This document shows, one piece after another, positions 1-7,166 of a stretch of 32,267 bases of DNA. How positions within the stretch are numbered: position 1 is the stretch's first letter; the number at the start of each line of letters is the position of its first letter. The notes under the pieces were generated by a model, which was given only the letters and a program-made list of their open reading frames with translations, had not been told where the DNA came from and did not search any database. The translations under genes were made by a program, and so were the position numbers. Origin of the DNA: Crenobacter oryzisoli (GTDB taxonomy: Bacteria > Pseudomonadota > Gammaproteobacteria > Burkholderiales > Chromobacteriaceae); assembly GCF_030385785.1 (NCBI RefSeq), contig NZ_JAUEDK010000051.1, positions 1 through 32,267 on the forward strand, read 5' to 3'.

Positions 1-146
1 CGGCGCGCTTGCTGCGTCTGCGGGAACGCCTCGGGGAGTTGTTGCTACCGAAACAACGGCGGGGGCGTGAATGCCCCCGCGTGGTGAAAAAGCTGCCGTC
101 CCGTTACCCAATCAAACAGGTTCGATCCGCTAAGTGAACGGCATTA
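1..146 (+). mobile_element. IS4-family insertion sequence, right (3') end, left flanking copy
   Basis: The first 146 bases match the reverse complement of the last ~219 bases of the window almost exactly; only two substitutions are visible, one in the GAACGCCTCGG stretch and one in the TACCCAATC stretch. Identity stops abruptly after TGAACGGCATTA, which sets the element edge at about base 146. Only the 3' end is inside the window. Beyond the edge the sequence becomes half of a host terminator hairpin. The IS name cannot be assigned from this piece. Confidence 0.8.
3..137 (+). CDS. IS4-family transposase, C-terminal fragment (gene runs off the window)
   Basis: An open frame enters from the window edge and ends at TGA 135-137, giving the last 44 residues. 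The tail is rich in Arg and Leu, with a LPKQRRGRECPRVVKK motif and a basic end. This kind of tail, following the DDE catalytic domain, is typical of IS4-group transposases; the catalytic residues lie outside the window. It differs from the right-hand copy by one residue (Pro versus Ser in the RY-I-K segment). Only nine bases separate the stop from the element edge. Activity cannot be judged from this fragment. Confidence 0.8.
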   Translation, partial: ARLLRLRERLGELLLPKQRRGRECPRVVKKLPSRYPIKQVRSAK

Positions 147-166
147 CCGCAATGCGGGGCTGTTTT
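147..166 (-). terminator. Intrinsic terminator of the flavin reductase gene, split by the IS
   Basis: Read on the minus strand, downstream of the gene ending at 183, the sequence is AAAACAGCCCCGCATTGCGG and then the IS. The intact hairpin would be AGCCCCGC, loop ATT, GCGGGGCT plus a T run. Only four bases of the second arm remain before the element starts. The missing arm and T run are expected on the far side of the IS, outside the window. Confidence 0.65.
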
Positions 167-182
167 CTGGAGCGCTGACGGT

Positions 183-1217
183 TCAGCTCGGGTTAGCGCC
201 TTTCATGTCCTTCGACAGGAAGAACGCGTCGGAGAAGAACTCGTCTTCCGGCAGGCCGCGCGAGCCGGTGAAGCTCGTGTGCGCGGCTTCGACCATCACC
301 GGTGCGCCGCAGGCGTAGACCTGGTAGCCGGACAAATCGTCGAAGTCATCGAGCACGGCCTGGTGCACAAAGCCGGTTCGACCAACCCAATTGTCCTCCG
401 GCAACGCCTCGGAGAGGACCGGAATGAAGCTGAAACCCGGCAGTTGCTGCTGCCAGGAACCGGCCAGTTCGGCCATGTACAGGTCGGCCTTGGTGCGGGC
501 GCCCCAGTACATCACCATCGGGCGGTTGATGCCGCTGTAGATGGCGTGTTCGATGATGCCCTTGATCGGGGCGAAGCCGGTGCCGCTGGCGATGAAGATG
601 ATCGGCTTGTCCGAGTCCTCGCGCAGGAAGAAGGTGCCCATCGGCCCCTTGAAGCGCATGATCTCGCGCTCCTTCATCGTGTTGAACACATACTCGGAGA
701 AGCTGCCGCCCGGCTGGTTGCGGATGTGCAGCTCGATGAACGCGTCATCGTGCGGCGCATTGGCGATCGAGAAGCTGCGCTTCTTGCCGTCGCGCATCAG
801 GATATCGATGTACTGGCCAGCGCGGAACTGCAGCCGCTCGGAGACCGGCAGCTTGAGCTTCAGAATCGCGACATCGTGCACCTTCTCGATCGACTCGACC
901 CGGCACGGCAGCGTCTTGATCTGGATGTCGCCGACGCCGGTGACTTCGCGCACTTCGATGGTCACGTCACCCTGTGGCTTGGCGCAGCAGAACAGCGCCA
1001 GGCCCTGGGCCGCTTCCTGCTCGCTCAGCGCCTTGGCCTGATGCGCGCCCTGCTCGATCTGCCCTTCGACCACCTTGCCTTTGCAGGCGCCGCAGGCCCC
1101 GTCGCGGCAGCCGTACGGCAGGCCGACGCTATGACGCAGCGCGGCGTCGAGGATGGTTTCGTGGTCTTCCACGGCGAAGGTGTGGCCGCTCGGAAGCACC
1201 TTGACCTGACACGTCAT
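183..1217 (-). CDS. Ferredoxin-domain NAD(P)H flavin oxidoreductase (CDP-6-deoxy-delta-3,4-glucoseen reductase-like)
   Basis: A 344-residue electron-transfer protein. Residues 1-90 form a plant-type 2Fe-2S ferredoxin domain with Cys37-x4-Cys42-x2-Cys45 and a fourth Cys at 77. Residues 105-200 form an FAD-binding domain with RSFS at 147-150. The remainder is an NAD(P)-binding domain with GTGFAP at 212-217 and a late ACGAPVMV segment. This order (Fer2-FAD-NAD) matches the AscD/RfbI-like reductases that betaproteobacterial genomes annotate as CDP-6-deoxy-delta-3,4-glucoseen reductase. No deoxysugar genes lie nearby, so the sugar role is doubtful and general reductase is the safer reading. An AAGGA lies about 10 bases before ATG 1217. 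It is divergent from the SDR gene, and its terminator is interrupted by the IS. Confidence 0.85.
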   Translation of the reverse strand: MTCQVKVLPSGHTFAVEDHETILDAALRHSVGLPYGCRDGACGACKGKVVEGQIEQGAHQAKALSEQEAAQGLALFCCAKPQGDVTIEVREVTGVGDIQIKTLPCRVESIEKVHDVAILKLKLPVSERLQFRAGQYIDILMRDGKKRSFSIANAPHDDAFIELHIRNQPGGSFSEYVFNTMKEREIMRFKGPMGTFFLREDSDKPIIFIASGTGFAPIKGIIEHAIYSGINRPMVMYWGARTKADLYMAELAGSWQQQLPGFSFIPVLSEALPEDNWVGRTGFVHQAVLDDFDDLSGYQVYACGAPVMVEAAHTSFTGSRGLPEDEFFSDAFFLSKDMKGANPS

Positions 1218-1245
1218 GTTTTCTCTATCCTTGGTGTTTGCTCGC

Positions 1246-1251
1246 TACAAT
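1246..1251 (+). promoter_or_regulatory. -10 element (TACAAT) for the YeeZ-like gene; possible leaderless start
   Basis: TACAAT ends seven bases before the ATG at 1258, so transcription would start at or within a base or two of the start codon. No Shine-Dalgarno sequence lies between. No convincing -35 is visible. This supports a leaderless mRNA but does not prove it. Confidence 0.4.
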
Positions 1252-1257
1252 GCCAGC

Positions 1258-2133
1258 ATGCTTACCTTATTGATTATCGGTTTCGGCGATGTGGCGCGCC
1301 GGGCGGTACCCATGCTGACCGGCCACTGGCGACTGCTCGCTGCGGTAAGACGGCCCGAACAAGCCGCCGCTGCTCGCGCGCTCGGCGTGACGCCACTGTT
1401 GGTCGACCTTGACCAGCCGGCTTTACTGCCCCGTCTGGCGGGCCTGGCCGATGCGCTGCTCTATACCGCTCCGCCCCCCGACCAGGGGGAGCGCGATCCG
1501 CGTCTGCGACGCTGTCTGGCGGCGCTGGCGAAAACGGGCAGCATACCACAGCGGGTGGTGTACATCAGTACCAGCGGCGTGTACGGCGACTGCGGCGGCG
1601 CCTGGGTGGACGAGACCCGGCCGTGTCGACCGGACACGGCGCGCGCCAAGCGTCGCTACGATGCCGAGCGCACGCTGCGCCACTTTGCCGCCCAGCATTG
1701 CGACACCAGCCTGACTATCCTGCGCGCCCCGGGTATCTATGCCGCCGAGCGGCTACCGCTGGCACGGCTGAGGAGCGAAGCACCCAACATCATCGAGACC
1801 GAAGACAGTATCAGCAACCACATCCACGCCGACGACCTAGCGATGCTGTGCGTCGTCGCTCTGCGGCGCACTGGCGGCATCCGCGTCTACAACGCCTGCG
1901 ACACCGAGCCTTTGCCGGTCGGCGACTGGTACGACAAGCTCGCCGATGCCACCGGTCTGCCGCGCCCAGAGCGACTGCCGCGCGATGCGGTGCGACAACG
2001 GGTGTCACCGGGACTGTGGTCGTTTCTCGCCGAATCGCGCCGACTCAGCAATGGCCGCCTGGCTGAACTGAAAGTGCGGCTTGCCTACCCGAGCGTCGAT
2101 GCCTTCCTCGCAGGCAGGACGCCGCCGCGTTAA
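1258..2133 (+). CDS. NAD-dependent epimerase/dehydratase-like protein (YeeZ-type SDR)
   Basis: A 291-residue extended SDR-like protein. The N-terminus has a dinucleotide-binding motif (GFGDVARR, residues 7-14), and a middle [10 protein letters not shown] segment matches the SDR active-site strand. The usual YxxxK pair is not clear; the region after it reads [10 protein letters not shown]. This resembles E. coli YeeZ, whose substrate is unknown. The frame is open 14 codons further upstream (from 1216), but the ATG at 1258 starts a normal Rossmann strand ([11 protein letters not shown]) and sits directly after a good -10 box, so it is preferred. trmB follows after 64 bases on the same strand. 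Confidence 0.8.
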   Translation: MLTLLIIGFGDVARRAVPMLTGHWRLLAAVRRPEQAAAARALGVTPLLVDLDQPALLPRLAGLADALLYTAPPPDQGERDPRLRRCLAALAKTGSIPQRVVYISTSGVYGDCGGAWVDETRPCRPDTARAKRRYDAERTLRHFAAQHCDTSLTILRAPGIYAAERLPLARLRSEAPNIIETEDSISNHIHADDLAMLCVVALRRTGGIRVYNACDTEPLPVGDWYDKLADATGLPRPERLPRDAVRQRVSPGLWSFLAESRRLSNGRLAELKVRLAYPSVDAFLAGRTPPR

Positions 2134-2197
2134 CGCTCGCTTCACGCCACCGGATTCGGTAACATCGCGTTCTTTTTGCGTTTTTCGGACAGGAATC

Positions 2198-2878
2198 ATG
2201 GAAAATCCGGCCTACCAGCGACACATCAAGAGCTTCGTGCTGCGCCAAGGGCATTTGACGGCGGCGCAGCAGCGCGCCATGGATGAGGGCATGCCGCGCT
2301 GGGGGATCGAATACCGCGCCGAGCCTATGGACCTGGCCACCACCTTCGGCCGCCAGGCACCGAAGATTCTTGAGATTGGCTTCGGCATGGGCACTGCCAC
2401 CGCCGAGATCGCCCGCACCTGCCCGGACAACGACTACCTCGGCGTCGAGGTGCACTCGCCCGGTGTCGGCAACCTGCTGAAACTGGTTGCCGAGCAGGAC
2501 ATCACCAACCTGCGCATCATCCGCCACGATGCCGTCGAAGTGATCGACCACATGCTGCCGGATGGCTCGCTCGATGGCATCCATATTTTCTTCCCCGACC
2601 CGTGGCCGAAGAAGCGCCACCACAAGCGCCGCCTGATCCAGGCGCCGCTGATCGCCAAGCTGGCGAAGAAACTGAAGACCGGCGGCTACCTGCACTGCGC
2701 CACTGACTGGGAAGAGTACGCGCAGCAGATGCTGGAAGTGCTGTCCGGCAATGAGGAGCTGGCCAACAGCGCCGACGGTTTCGCGCCACGACCGGCGTAC
2801 CGACCGCTGACCAAGTTCGAGGCGCGCGGCATCAAGCTCGGTCACGGCGTCTGGGATGTGATCTTCACCCGTCGCTGA
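2198..2878 (+). CDS. trmB: tRNA (guanine-N7)-methyltransferase TrmB
   Basis: A 226-residue cytosolic SAM-dependent enzyme that makes m7G46 in tRNA variable loops. The SAM-binding motif LEIGFGMG is at residues 58-65. The TrmB signature [15 protein letters not shown] is at 131-145; its Asp and basic run are diagnostic. The length is normal for the family. The frame is open back to 2081, but ATG 2198 is chosen because AGGAA lies just upstream and the protein then begins as TrmB usually does, with a basic [11 protein letters not shown] segment. A strong hairpin follows the stop. Confidence 0.97.
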   Translation: MENPAYQRHIKSFVLRQGHLTAAQQRAMDEGMPRWGIEYRAEPMDLATTFGRQAPKILEIGFGMGTATAEIARTCPDNDYLGVEVHSPGVGNLLKLVAEQDITNLRIIRHDAVEVIDHMLPDGSLDGIHIFFPDPWPKKRHHKRRLIQAPLIAKLAKKLKTGGYLHCATDWEEYAQQMLEVLSGNEELANSADGFAPRPAYRPLTKFEARGIKLGHGVWDVIFTRR

Positions 2879-2899
2879 TACACATCTCGTCCAAGCCCG

Positions 2900-2927
2900 T
2901 TCGGCCAACCTTGTCAGGTTGGCCGAA
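2900..2927. terminator. Hairpin between convergent trmB and glutathione peroxidase genes
   Basis: A perfect 12-bp stem, TTCGGCCAACCT with loop TGTC and arm AGGTTGGCCGAA. The T-run after it is weak on either strand. Its position between two convergent genes supports a shared terminator. Confidence 0.65.
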
Positions 2928-3032
2928 TGCATTTAGCGACGTGACGTCGTTGTCCAGCCCGCACTACGCATCCGATGGCAGCGCTCCAGCCTGGGCGGCT
3001 GTTTCGGCAGGCATAGACCGCACCTAGCCCGC

Positions 3033-3521
3033 CTATCCGTTCGATCGGCCGACCAGGATGGCGATGTCGTCGAGCAGTTCGTACGGCGCCACCGCCGGCT
3101 CGAAGCGCTTCACCAGCCGCCCCTTCGAGTCGACCAGGAACTTGGTGAAGTTCCACTTGATCGGCTGCGGCTTGGCGCTGTCGGCGCCGGTCAGCCAGCG
3201 CCACAGCGGATGAGCGTTCGAGCCGTTCACCTCGATCTTGTCGAACAGATCGAAGCGGATCGCGAAGCGTGCCTCGCAGAACTGCGCGATCGCGTCGGCC
3301 GAACCGGGCTCCTGGCCGCCGAACTGATTGCACGGAAACGCCAGGATCGCCAGCTTCTCGGCACCGAAATGCTCGTACAGCTCCTGCAGCCCCTGGTATT
3401 GCGGGGTATAGCCACATTCGCTGGCGGTATTCACCACCAGCACGGTGCGCCCAGCATAGTCGGCCATCGACGCCTCGTGGCCGTCTAGGTGGCGGGCGCT
3501 GAAGTCGTGTAGCGTAGTCAT
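3033..3521 (-). CDS. Glutathione peroxidase family protein (cysteine type)
   Basis: A 162-residue thiol peroxidase reducing hydroperoxides. The active-site segment NTASECGY places the peroxidatic Cys at residue 36. The FPCNQFGGQEPG signature (62-73) supplies the catalytic Gln at 70, and WNFTKFL (123-129) supplies the Trp/Asn pair. All four catalytic residues are present. It belongs to the BtuE/BsaA-like bacterial branch, which usually uses thioredoxin or glutathione as donor; which one cannot be told here. No signal peptide is seen, so it is cytosolic. A GGAGAG motif precedes the ATG at 3521, and the gene is divergent from DUF1841. Confidence 0.93.
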   Translation of the reverse strand: MTTLHDFSARHLDGHEASMADYAGRTVLVVNTASECGYTPQYQGLQELYEHFGAEKLAILAFPCNQFGGQEPGSADAIAQFCEARFAIRFDLFDKIEVNGSNAHPLWRWLTGADSAKPQPIKWNFTKFLVDSKGRLVKRFEPAVAPYELLDDIAILVGRSNG

Positions 3522-3543
3522 GGCGGCTCTCCGTCGCTATCGC

Positions 3544-3549
3544 TATAAT
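3544..3549 (+). promoter_or_regulatory. -10 element TATAAT upstream of the DUF1841 gene
   Basis: A consensus TATAAT lies 32 bases before the ATG at 3582. The -35 is weak. The leader contains a short stem, CCCGA and TCGGG around a T-rich loop (3553-3571). Confidence 0.5.
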
Positions 3550-3581
3550 CTTTCCCGAGTTTTTTAGTCGGGTTTTAGACA

Positions 3582-4058
3582 ATGTTTACACCCAGTCGCC
3601 AGGATGCGCGGCGCTTTTTCTTCGATACCTGGGCCAAGCACCAGGCCGGGCAGCCGCTGACCGATCTCGAGCAAATGACGCTCGCGATCCTGATCGCACA
3701 TCCCGAATACCATCCCATCCTAGACAATCCTGCGCGTTATCTCGAACGCGAATGGACTCCGGAACTGGGTGAGACCAATCCTTTCCTGCATCTGGGCCTG
3801 CATCTGGCCATCGAAGAACAGCGCTCGATCGACCAGCCGTTCGGCATTCGCTCGTTGTATGCTCAGCTGGCGCTGCGCCTGGGCAGCGAGCACGACGCCC
3901 AGCACGCCTGCATGGAGGCGCTCGGAGAGATGATCTGGCATGCCCAGCGCTACGGCGGTGGCCCGGACGTCAACCGCTATCTGACGGGCATCCGCCAGCG
4001 TCTTGGCCTCGACCCCGAGGACACACCGCGCCTCAACCCAAACGAGATTCCGGACTGA
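3582..4058 (+). CDS. DUF1841 family protein
   Basis: A 158-residue soluble protein of a family common in Beta- and Gammaproteobacteria with no assigned function. It begins MFTPSRQDARRFFFDTW and carries the conserved HPEYHPILDN and NPFLHLGLHLAIEEQ segments (residues 45-95). The pattern of conserved His residues could hint at metal binding, but this is only an inference. No signal peptide or membrane segment is present. It is a single gene with its own -10 box and a clear bidirectional terminator. Confidence 0.9.
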   Translation: MFTPSRQDARRFFFDTWAKHQAGQPLTDLEQMTLAILIAHPEYHPILDNPARYLEREWTPELGETNPFLHLGLHLAIEEQRSIDQPFGIRSLYAQLALRLGSEHDAQHACMEALGEMIWHAQRYGGGPDVNRYLTGIRQRLGLDPEDTPRLNPNEIPD

Positions 4059-4091
4059 GGGCGCCACAAGCGACTATCCCTTGATCACAGC

Positions 4092-4120
4092 AAAACGGCG
4101 AGCGCCAGGCTCGCCGTTTT
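4092..4120. terminator. Bidirectional intrinsic terminator
   Basis: AAAACGGCGAGC, loop GCCAG, GCTCGCCGTTTT: a 12-bp stem with A and T tracts on both sides. It serves the DUF1841 gene on the plus strand and the hydroxyacid dehydrogenase on the minus strand. Confidence 0.9.
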
Positions 4121-4139
4121 CGTTACCCCATCTAGCGAC

Positions 4140-5090
4140 TCACACCAGCCGGTTTGCCTCGCGCCCAGCGATAAAGGCGCCAATATTGTCGACGACCTGC
4201 TGCGCCAGCCGCCCCATCGCCTCGCCACTCGCCCATGCCACGTGCGGCGTGACGATCAGGTGTGGCACTCGTGCCTTCAACAGCGGGTTGCCATCGCGCG
4301 GCGGCTCGACCGACAGCACGTCGAAGCCTGCACCGCCGAGCTGCCCATACTTCAGCGCGGCGATCAGCGCCTCCTCGTCGACCAAGCCCCCTCGTGCGGT
4401 ATTGATCAGGATCGCCCCCGACTTCATCCGCACCAATTCGGCCGCGCCGATCATGCCGCGTGTCTCGTCGGTGAGCGGACAGTGCAGCGAGATCACATCG
4501 GCCTGCTCCAGCACCGTGTCGAACGCTACATACCCCGGCCGCACGCTCGCCGCACCCTTGCGCTCGGCCTGCCACACCGTCATCCCAAAGGCCTCGGCTC
4601 GCTTGGCGAGCGCCTGGCCGATGCCGCCGCCGCCGACGATGCCGAGCGTCGCTCCGGCCAAATCGCGGATCGGCGCACCGAAGTGGCAGAACTGCCCGGC
4701 GTTCTGCCATACCCCGGCGGCCACGTCGCGCTGGTAGGCAGGCAGGTTGCGACGCAACGCGATCATCAGCATGAAGGCGTGCTCTGCCACCGTGTCGTCG
4801 CCGTAGTGGCGCACGTTGCATACCGCCACGCCGCGTGTGCGGCAGGCCTCGAGATCGATATGGTTGACACCGGTGGCGGCCACCGCAATCAGCTTGAGTC
4901 CCGGCAGCTCATCCAGCTGTGCGGCAGTGACTGGGACCTTGTTGGTGATCAGGATGTCGGCATTGGCCGCACGCTCGACCAGTTGTTCGGCCGACGTTGC
5001 CGGATACTCGGTGTAGCGATGCGGGAAGCCAAAAACGGGAACCGGGACAGCCAAGCTGTCCCGGTCGAGAAACACGATCGAATGGGTCAT
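4140..5090 (-). CDS. D-2-hydroxyacid dehydrogenase (glycerate/hydroxypyruvate reductase-like)
   Basis: A 316-residue NAD-dependent dehydrogenase that interconverts D-2-hydroxyacids and 2-oxoacids. The Rossmann motif GGGGIG is at 153-158. The catalytic triad is visible as Arg233 (NTARGGLVDE), Glu262 (DVLSVEPP) and His283 (TPHVAWAS). It resembles HprA-type glycerate dehydrogenases, but the substrate cannot be fixed from sequence. The frame stays open to 5234, overlapping the end of the DUF2189 gene. ATG 5090 is preferred because the protein then begins directly with the catalytic domain (MTHSIVFLDRDS). It starts 11 bases after the DUF2189 stop, so the two are probably co-transcribed. Confidence 0.9.
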   Translation of the reverse strand: MTHSIVFLDRDSLAVPVPVFGFPHRYTEYPATSAEQLVERAANADILITNKVPVTAAQLDELPGLKLIAVAATGVNHIDLEACRTRGVAVCNVRHYGDDTVAEHAFMLMIALRRNLPAYQRDVAAGVWQNAGQFCHFGAPIRDLAGATLGIVGGGGIGQALAKRAEAFGMTVWQAERKGAASVRPGYVAFDTVLEQADVISLHCPLTDETRGMIGAAELVRMKSGAILINTARGGLVDEEALIAALKYGQLGGAGFDVLSVEPPRDGNPLLKARVPHLIVTPHVAWASGEAMGRLAQQVVDNIGAFIAGREANRLV

Positions 5091-5101
5091 GAAGTATCTG
5101 G

Positions 5102-5875
5102 TCAGCGCTCGTAGGTTATCAGGGCGCGGTAGGCATGCCAGGTAGCGAGGCCAATCACCGGCATGATGAAGACCAGTCCGATGAAGTAGGTCAAGAAGCC
5201 CACCGCCGTCAATGCCACGATAATAGCCGCCCAACAGACCATCGTCAGCAGGTTCTTATAGACCGCTTGGAAGCTGGTGATCATTGCAGTGATGGCATCG
5301 ACGTCCTTGTCGAGCATCATCGGGATCGACACCATGCTGATCGCAAAGGTGAACAGCGCGAAGAAGAAGCCGGTACCGAAGTAGGCGATCAGGAAGGCGA
5401 GGTTTTCCGGGCGCAGCGCGTTCACCACCAGCGAGTCGATCGTCGGCAGCGGTCCCTCGAAGAACAGCGCGAACATCAGCAACGACACGCGGAACCACGC
5501 GAACACCAGCACCGTCAGCAATACCACATACAGCGAGAAGCTCTGGATGTTCCCTCGCCACGACATCAGGCTCTGTGCCAGATTGATGCGCCGCCCCCCC
5601 ATTTCCAGTTGCCGGGCAATGTCGTACAAACCGATCGCCAGGAATGGTCCGAGCAGCAGGAACATCGTCGACAGAGTGATCACGTACTCGGGAGCACGGT
5701 CGAAGTAAAACACCAAGAGGAAGCCCATCACGACAAAAGCGACGCCGTACAGCATGGCATCGGCTGGCGCCCGCTGCAGGTCGCGGTAGCCTAGCTTCAA
5801 CCAAGCCACCGCATCGGATGGCTTCACATGATGCACCACCGGATGGTCCCGGGATGGCAGGTGGGTAATATCCAT
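5102..5875 (-). CDS. DUF2189 domain integral membrane protein
   Basis: A 257-residue inner-membrane protein with about six hydrophobic segments after a polar N-terminus of some 45 residues. It matches the DUF2189 family seen in many Proteobacteria, whose function is not established. The start at ATG 5875 is set by an AGGGGG just upstream. A longer open frame to 5950 lacks such a site and would overlap the promoter. It likely forms a two-gene unit with the downstream dehydrogenase. Confidence 0.88.
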   Translation of the reverse strand: MDITHLPSRDHPVVHHVKPSDAVAWLKLGYRDLQRAPADAMLYGVAFVVMGFLLVFYFDRAPEYVITLSTMFLLLGPFLAIGLYDIARQLEMGGRRINLAQSLMSWRGNIQSFSLYVVLLTVLVFAWFRVSLLMFALFFEGPLPTIDSLVVNALRPENLAFLIAYFGTGFFFALFTFAISMVSIPMMLDKDVDAITAMITSFQAVYKNLLTMVCWAAIIVALTAVGFLTYFIGLVFIMPVIGLATWHAYRALITYER

Positions 5876-5924
5876 TACAGCCCCCTTCTCGCGAGTCACG
5901 TGGCAAAAGCCCCAGTATTTTTCC

Positions 5925-5952
5925 GTTATAAGCCATTGAACGGAAAACACAA
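5925..5952 (-). promoter_or_regulatory. Predicted promoter for the DUF2189 gene
   Basis: On the minus strand: TTGTGT (5947-5952), 16-base spacer, TATAAC (5925-5930). It lies about 50 bases before the start codon. Confidence 0.45.
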
Positions 5953-5986
5953 CTCGGCCACCACGGGGCTTACGAACAAGGCCTGC

Positions 5987-6013
5987 TACAATCAGCTTTC
6001 ACTGTGCGATAAT
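5987..6013 (+). promoter_or_regulatory. Candidate -10 boxes for the FKBP gene
   Basis: TACAAT (5987-5992) and GATAAT (6008-6013) both precede the FKBP gene; neither has a strong -35. AAAAGGG at 6014-6020 would serve as ribosome binding site. Confidence 0.35.
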
Positions 6014-6026
6014 AAAAGGGCATGCA

Positions 6027-6356
6027 ATGAGCAACGAATTGATTATTGAAGAACTGGAGCTGGGCACTGGCGCCGAAGCGGTCAAGGGCCAGGAAGTTAC
6101 CGTGCACTATACCGGCTGGCTGACCGACGGCACCAAGTTCGATTCGAGCAAGGATCGCTCGCAGCCGTTCAGCTTCCCGCTTGGCGCGGGTTATGTGATC
6201 AAGGGCTGGGACGAAGGCGTGGCCGGCATGAAGGTGGGCGGCAAACGCAAGCTGACCATCCCTCCGCACCTGGGCTACGGCGCTCGCGGCGCCGGCGGCG
6301 TGATTCCGCCGAATGCCACGCTGGTCTTCGAAGTGGAGCTGCTGCAGGTAGGCTGA
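6027..6356 (+). CDS. FKBP-type peptidyl-prolyl cis-trans isomerase, single domain
   Basis: A 109-residue cytosolic prolyl isomerase. It is one complete FKBP domain: [16 protein letters not shown] near residue 26, then the active-site run [14 protein letters not shown] and [15 protein letters not shown], ending in [10 protein letters not shown]. There is no N-terminal dimerisation domain or signal peptide, so it is a minimal FKBP-12-like form of the kind common in Neisseriales. AAAAGGG lies before the ATG and a strong terminator follows. Confidence 0.95.
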   Translation: MSNELIIEELELGTGAEAVKGQEVTVHYTGWLTDGTKFDSSKDRSQPFSFPLGAGYVIKGWDEGVAGMKVGGKRKLTIPPHLGYGARGAGGVIPPNATLVFEVELLQVG

Positions 6357-6382
6357 GTCGTCATTCCATCAGCACAAAACAC

Positions 6383-6409
6383 AACGGGCTGCCCAATTGG
6401 CAGCCCGTT
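6383..6409. terminator. Bidirectional intrinsic terminator
   Basis: AACGGGCTGCC, loop CAATT, GGCAGCCCGTT followed by TTGTT. It lies between the convergent FKBP and DedA genes. Confidence 0.85.
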
Positions 6410-6429
6410 TTGTTCATATCCTTCGTTCG

Positions 6430-7053
6430 CTATTTGCGATGCGCTGCCGCAGCCAGCTTCTTCTTACGCCAGAAAACAACACCGACCGTCAGCAGCAGCA
6501 ACCCCACCACAAGCAACAGGCCTGCTTGACCACGGTGGACCATCATCAGCAGCCATTCACGGTTGGACGCGCCGAAGTTGCCCAGATACACCCACACCGG
6601 CACTGAGATCAACGCAGCCAACCCATCCATCATCAAAAAACGCAGATAGGACACCTTGCCGCTCATCCCGGCGGTGATGAAGATCGGCGAGCGTAAACCG
6701 GGCAGAAAACGGGCAATGAACAGCACCCAGCTGCCGTACTTGTCGAACTTCTCCTGTACCGCATGAAAACGCTGTGGCGTCAGGATGCGGCCGATCGGAC
6801 GAAAGCGCAGCACTTTAGGACCGAACACATGCCCGGCGGAGAATACCACCGCGTCCCCCACCAGGACCCCGGCCATCCCGACAGCGAACATTACATGCAC
6901 ATTGGCATAGCCGAGGCCGGAGATCACCCCACCGGCAACCAGGGTGATGTCTTCCGGGATCGGCACACCGAAACCACACAGCAGCAGCACGAAAAACACG
7001 GCGAGATAGCCGTAGCTCGTAAAAAAGTCGAGTAAGAGCTGAAGAATATCCAT
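6430..7053 (-). CDS. DedA family membrane protein
   Basis: A 207-residue inner-membrane protein of the DedA/VTT superfamily, linked to lipid (undecaprenyl phosphate or phospholipid) translocation across the membrane. The N-terminal re-entrant segment has GFGVPIPED (27-35) with its conserved Glu and Asp. The family signature RFLPGLRSPIF lies near residue 115, and C-terminal transmembrane helices end in a basic tail (RKKKLAAAAHRK). The specific substrate is not predictable. It is divergent from alr, whose product feeds peptidoglycan synthesis; a functional link is possible but unproven. Confidence 0.93.
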   Translation of the reverse strand: MDILQLLLDFFTSYGYLAVFFVLLLCGFGVPIPEDITLVAGGVISGLGYANVHVMFAVGMAGVLVGDAVVFSAGHVFGPKVLRFRPIGRILTPQRFHAVQEKFDKYGSWVLFIARFLPGLRSPIFITAGMSGKVSYLRFLMMDGLAALISVPVWVYLGNFGASNREWLLMMVHRGQAGLLLVVGLLLLTVGVVFWRKKKLAAAAHRK

Positions 7054-7132
7054 TAGTTTCCGCCGCGCCGTCGGCCGGTGAAGTTGCGTTTCCTGATGTG
7101 CAAGCTAGTGTATGCAAGTATTAACAGCGGCT

Positions 7133-7138
7133 TATAAT
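7133..7138 (+). promoter_or_regulatory. -10 element TATAAT for alr
   Basis: A consensus TATAAT lies 28 bases before the alr ATG. No clear -35 is visible at 16-18 bases. Confidence 0.45.
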
Positions 7139-7166
7139 AGCACACCACGTCGACCCACAATTTGCC

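Noticed and set aside
2914-3582. A 222-codon minus-strand frame over the glutathione peroxidase gene
   Set aside because: It is out of frame with the clear peroxidase sequence and Arg-rich; a shadow frame.
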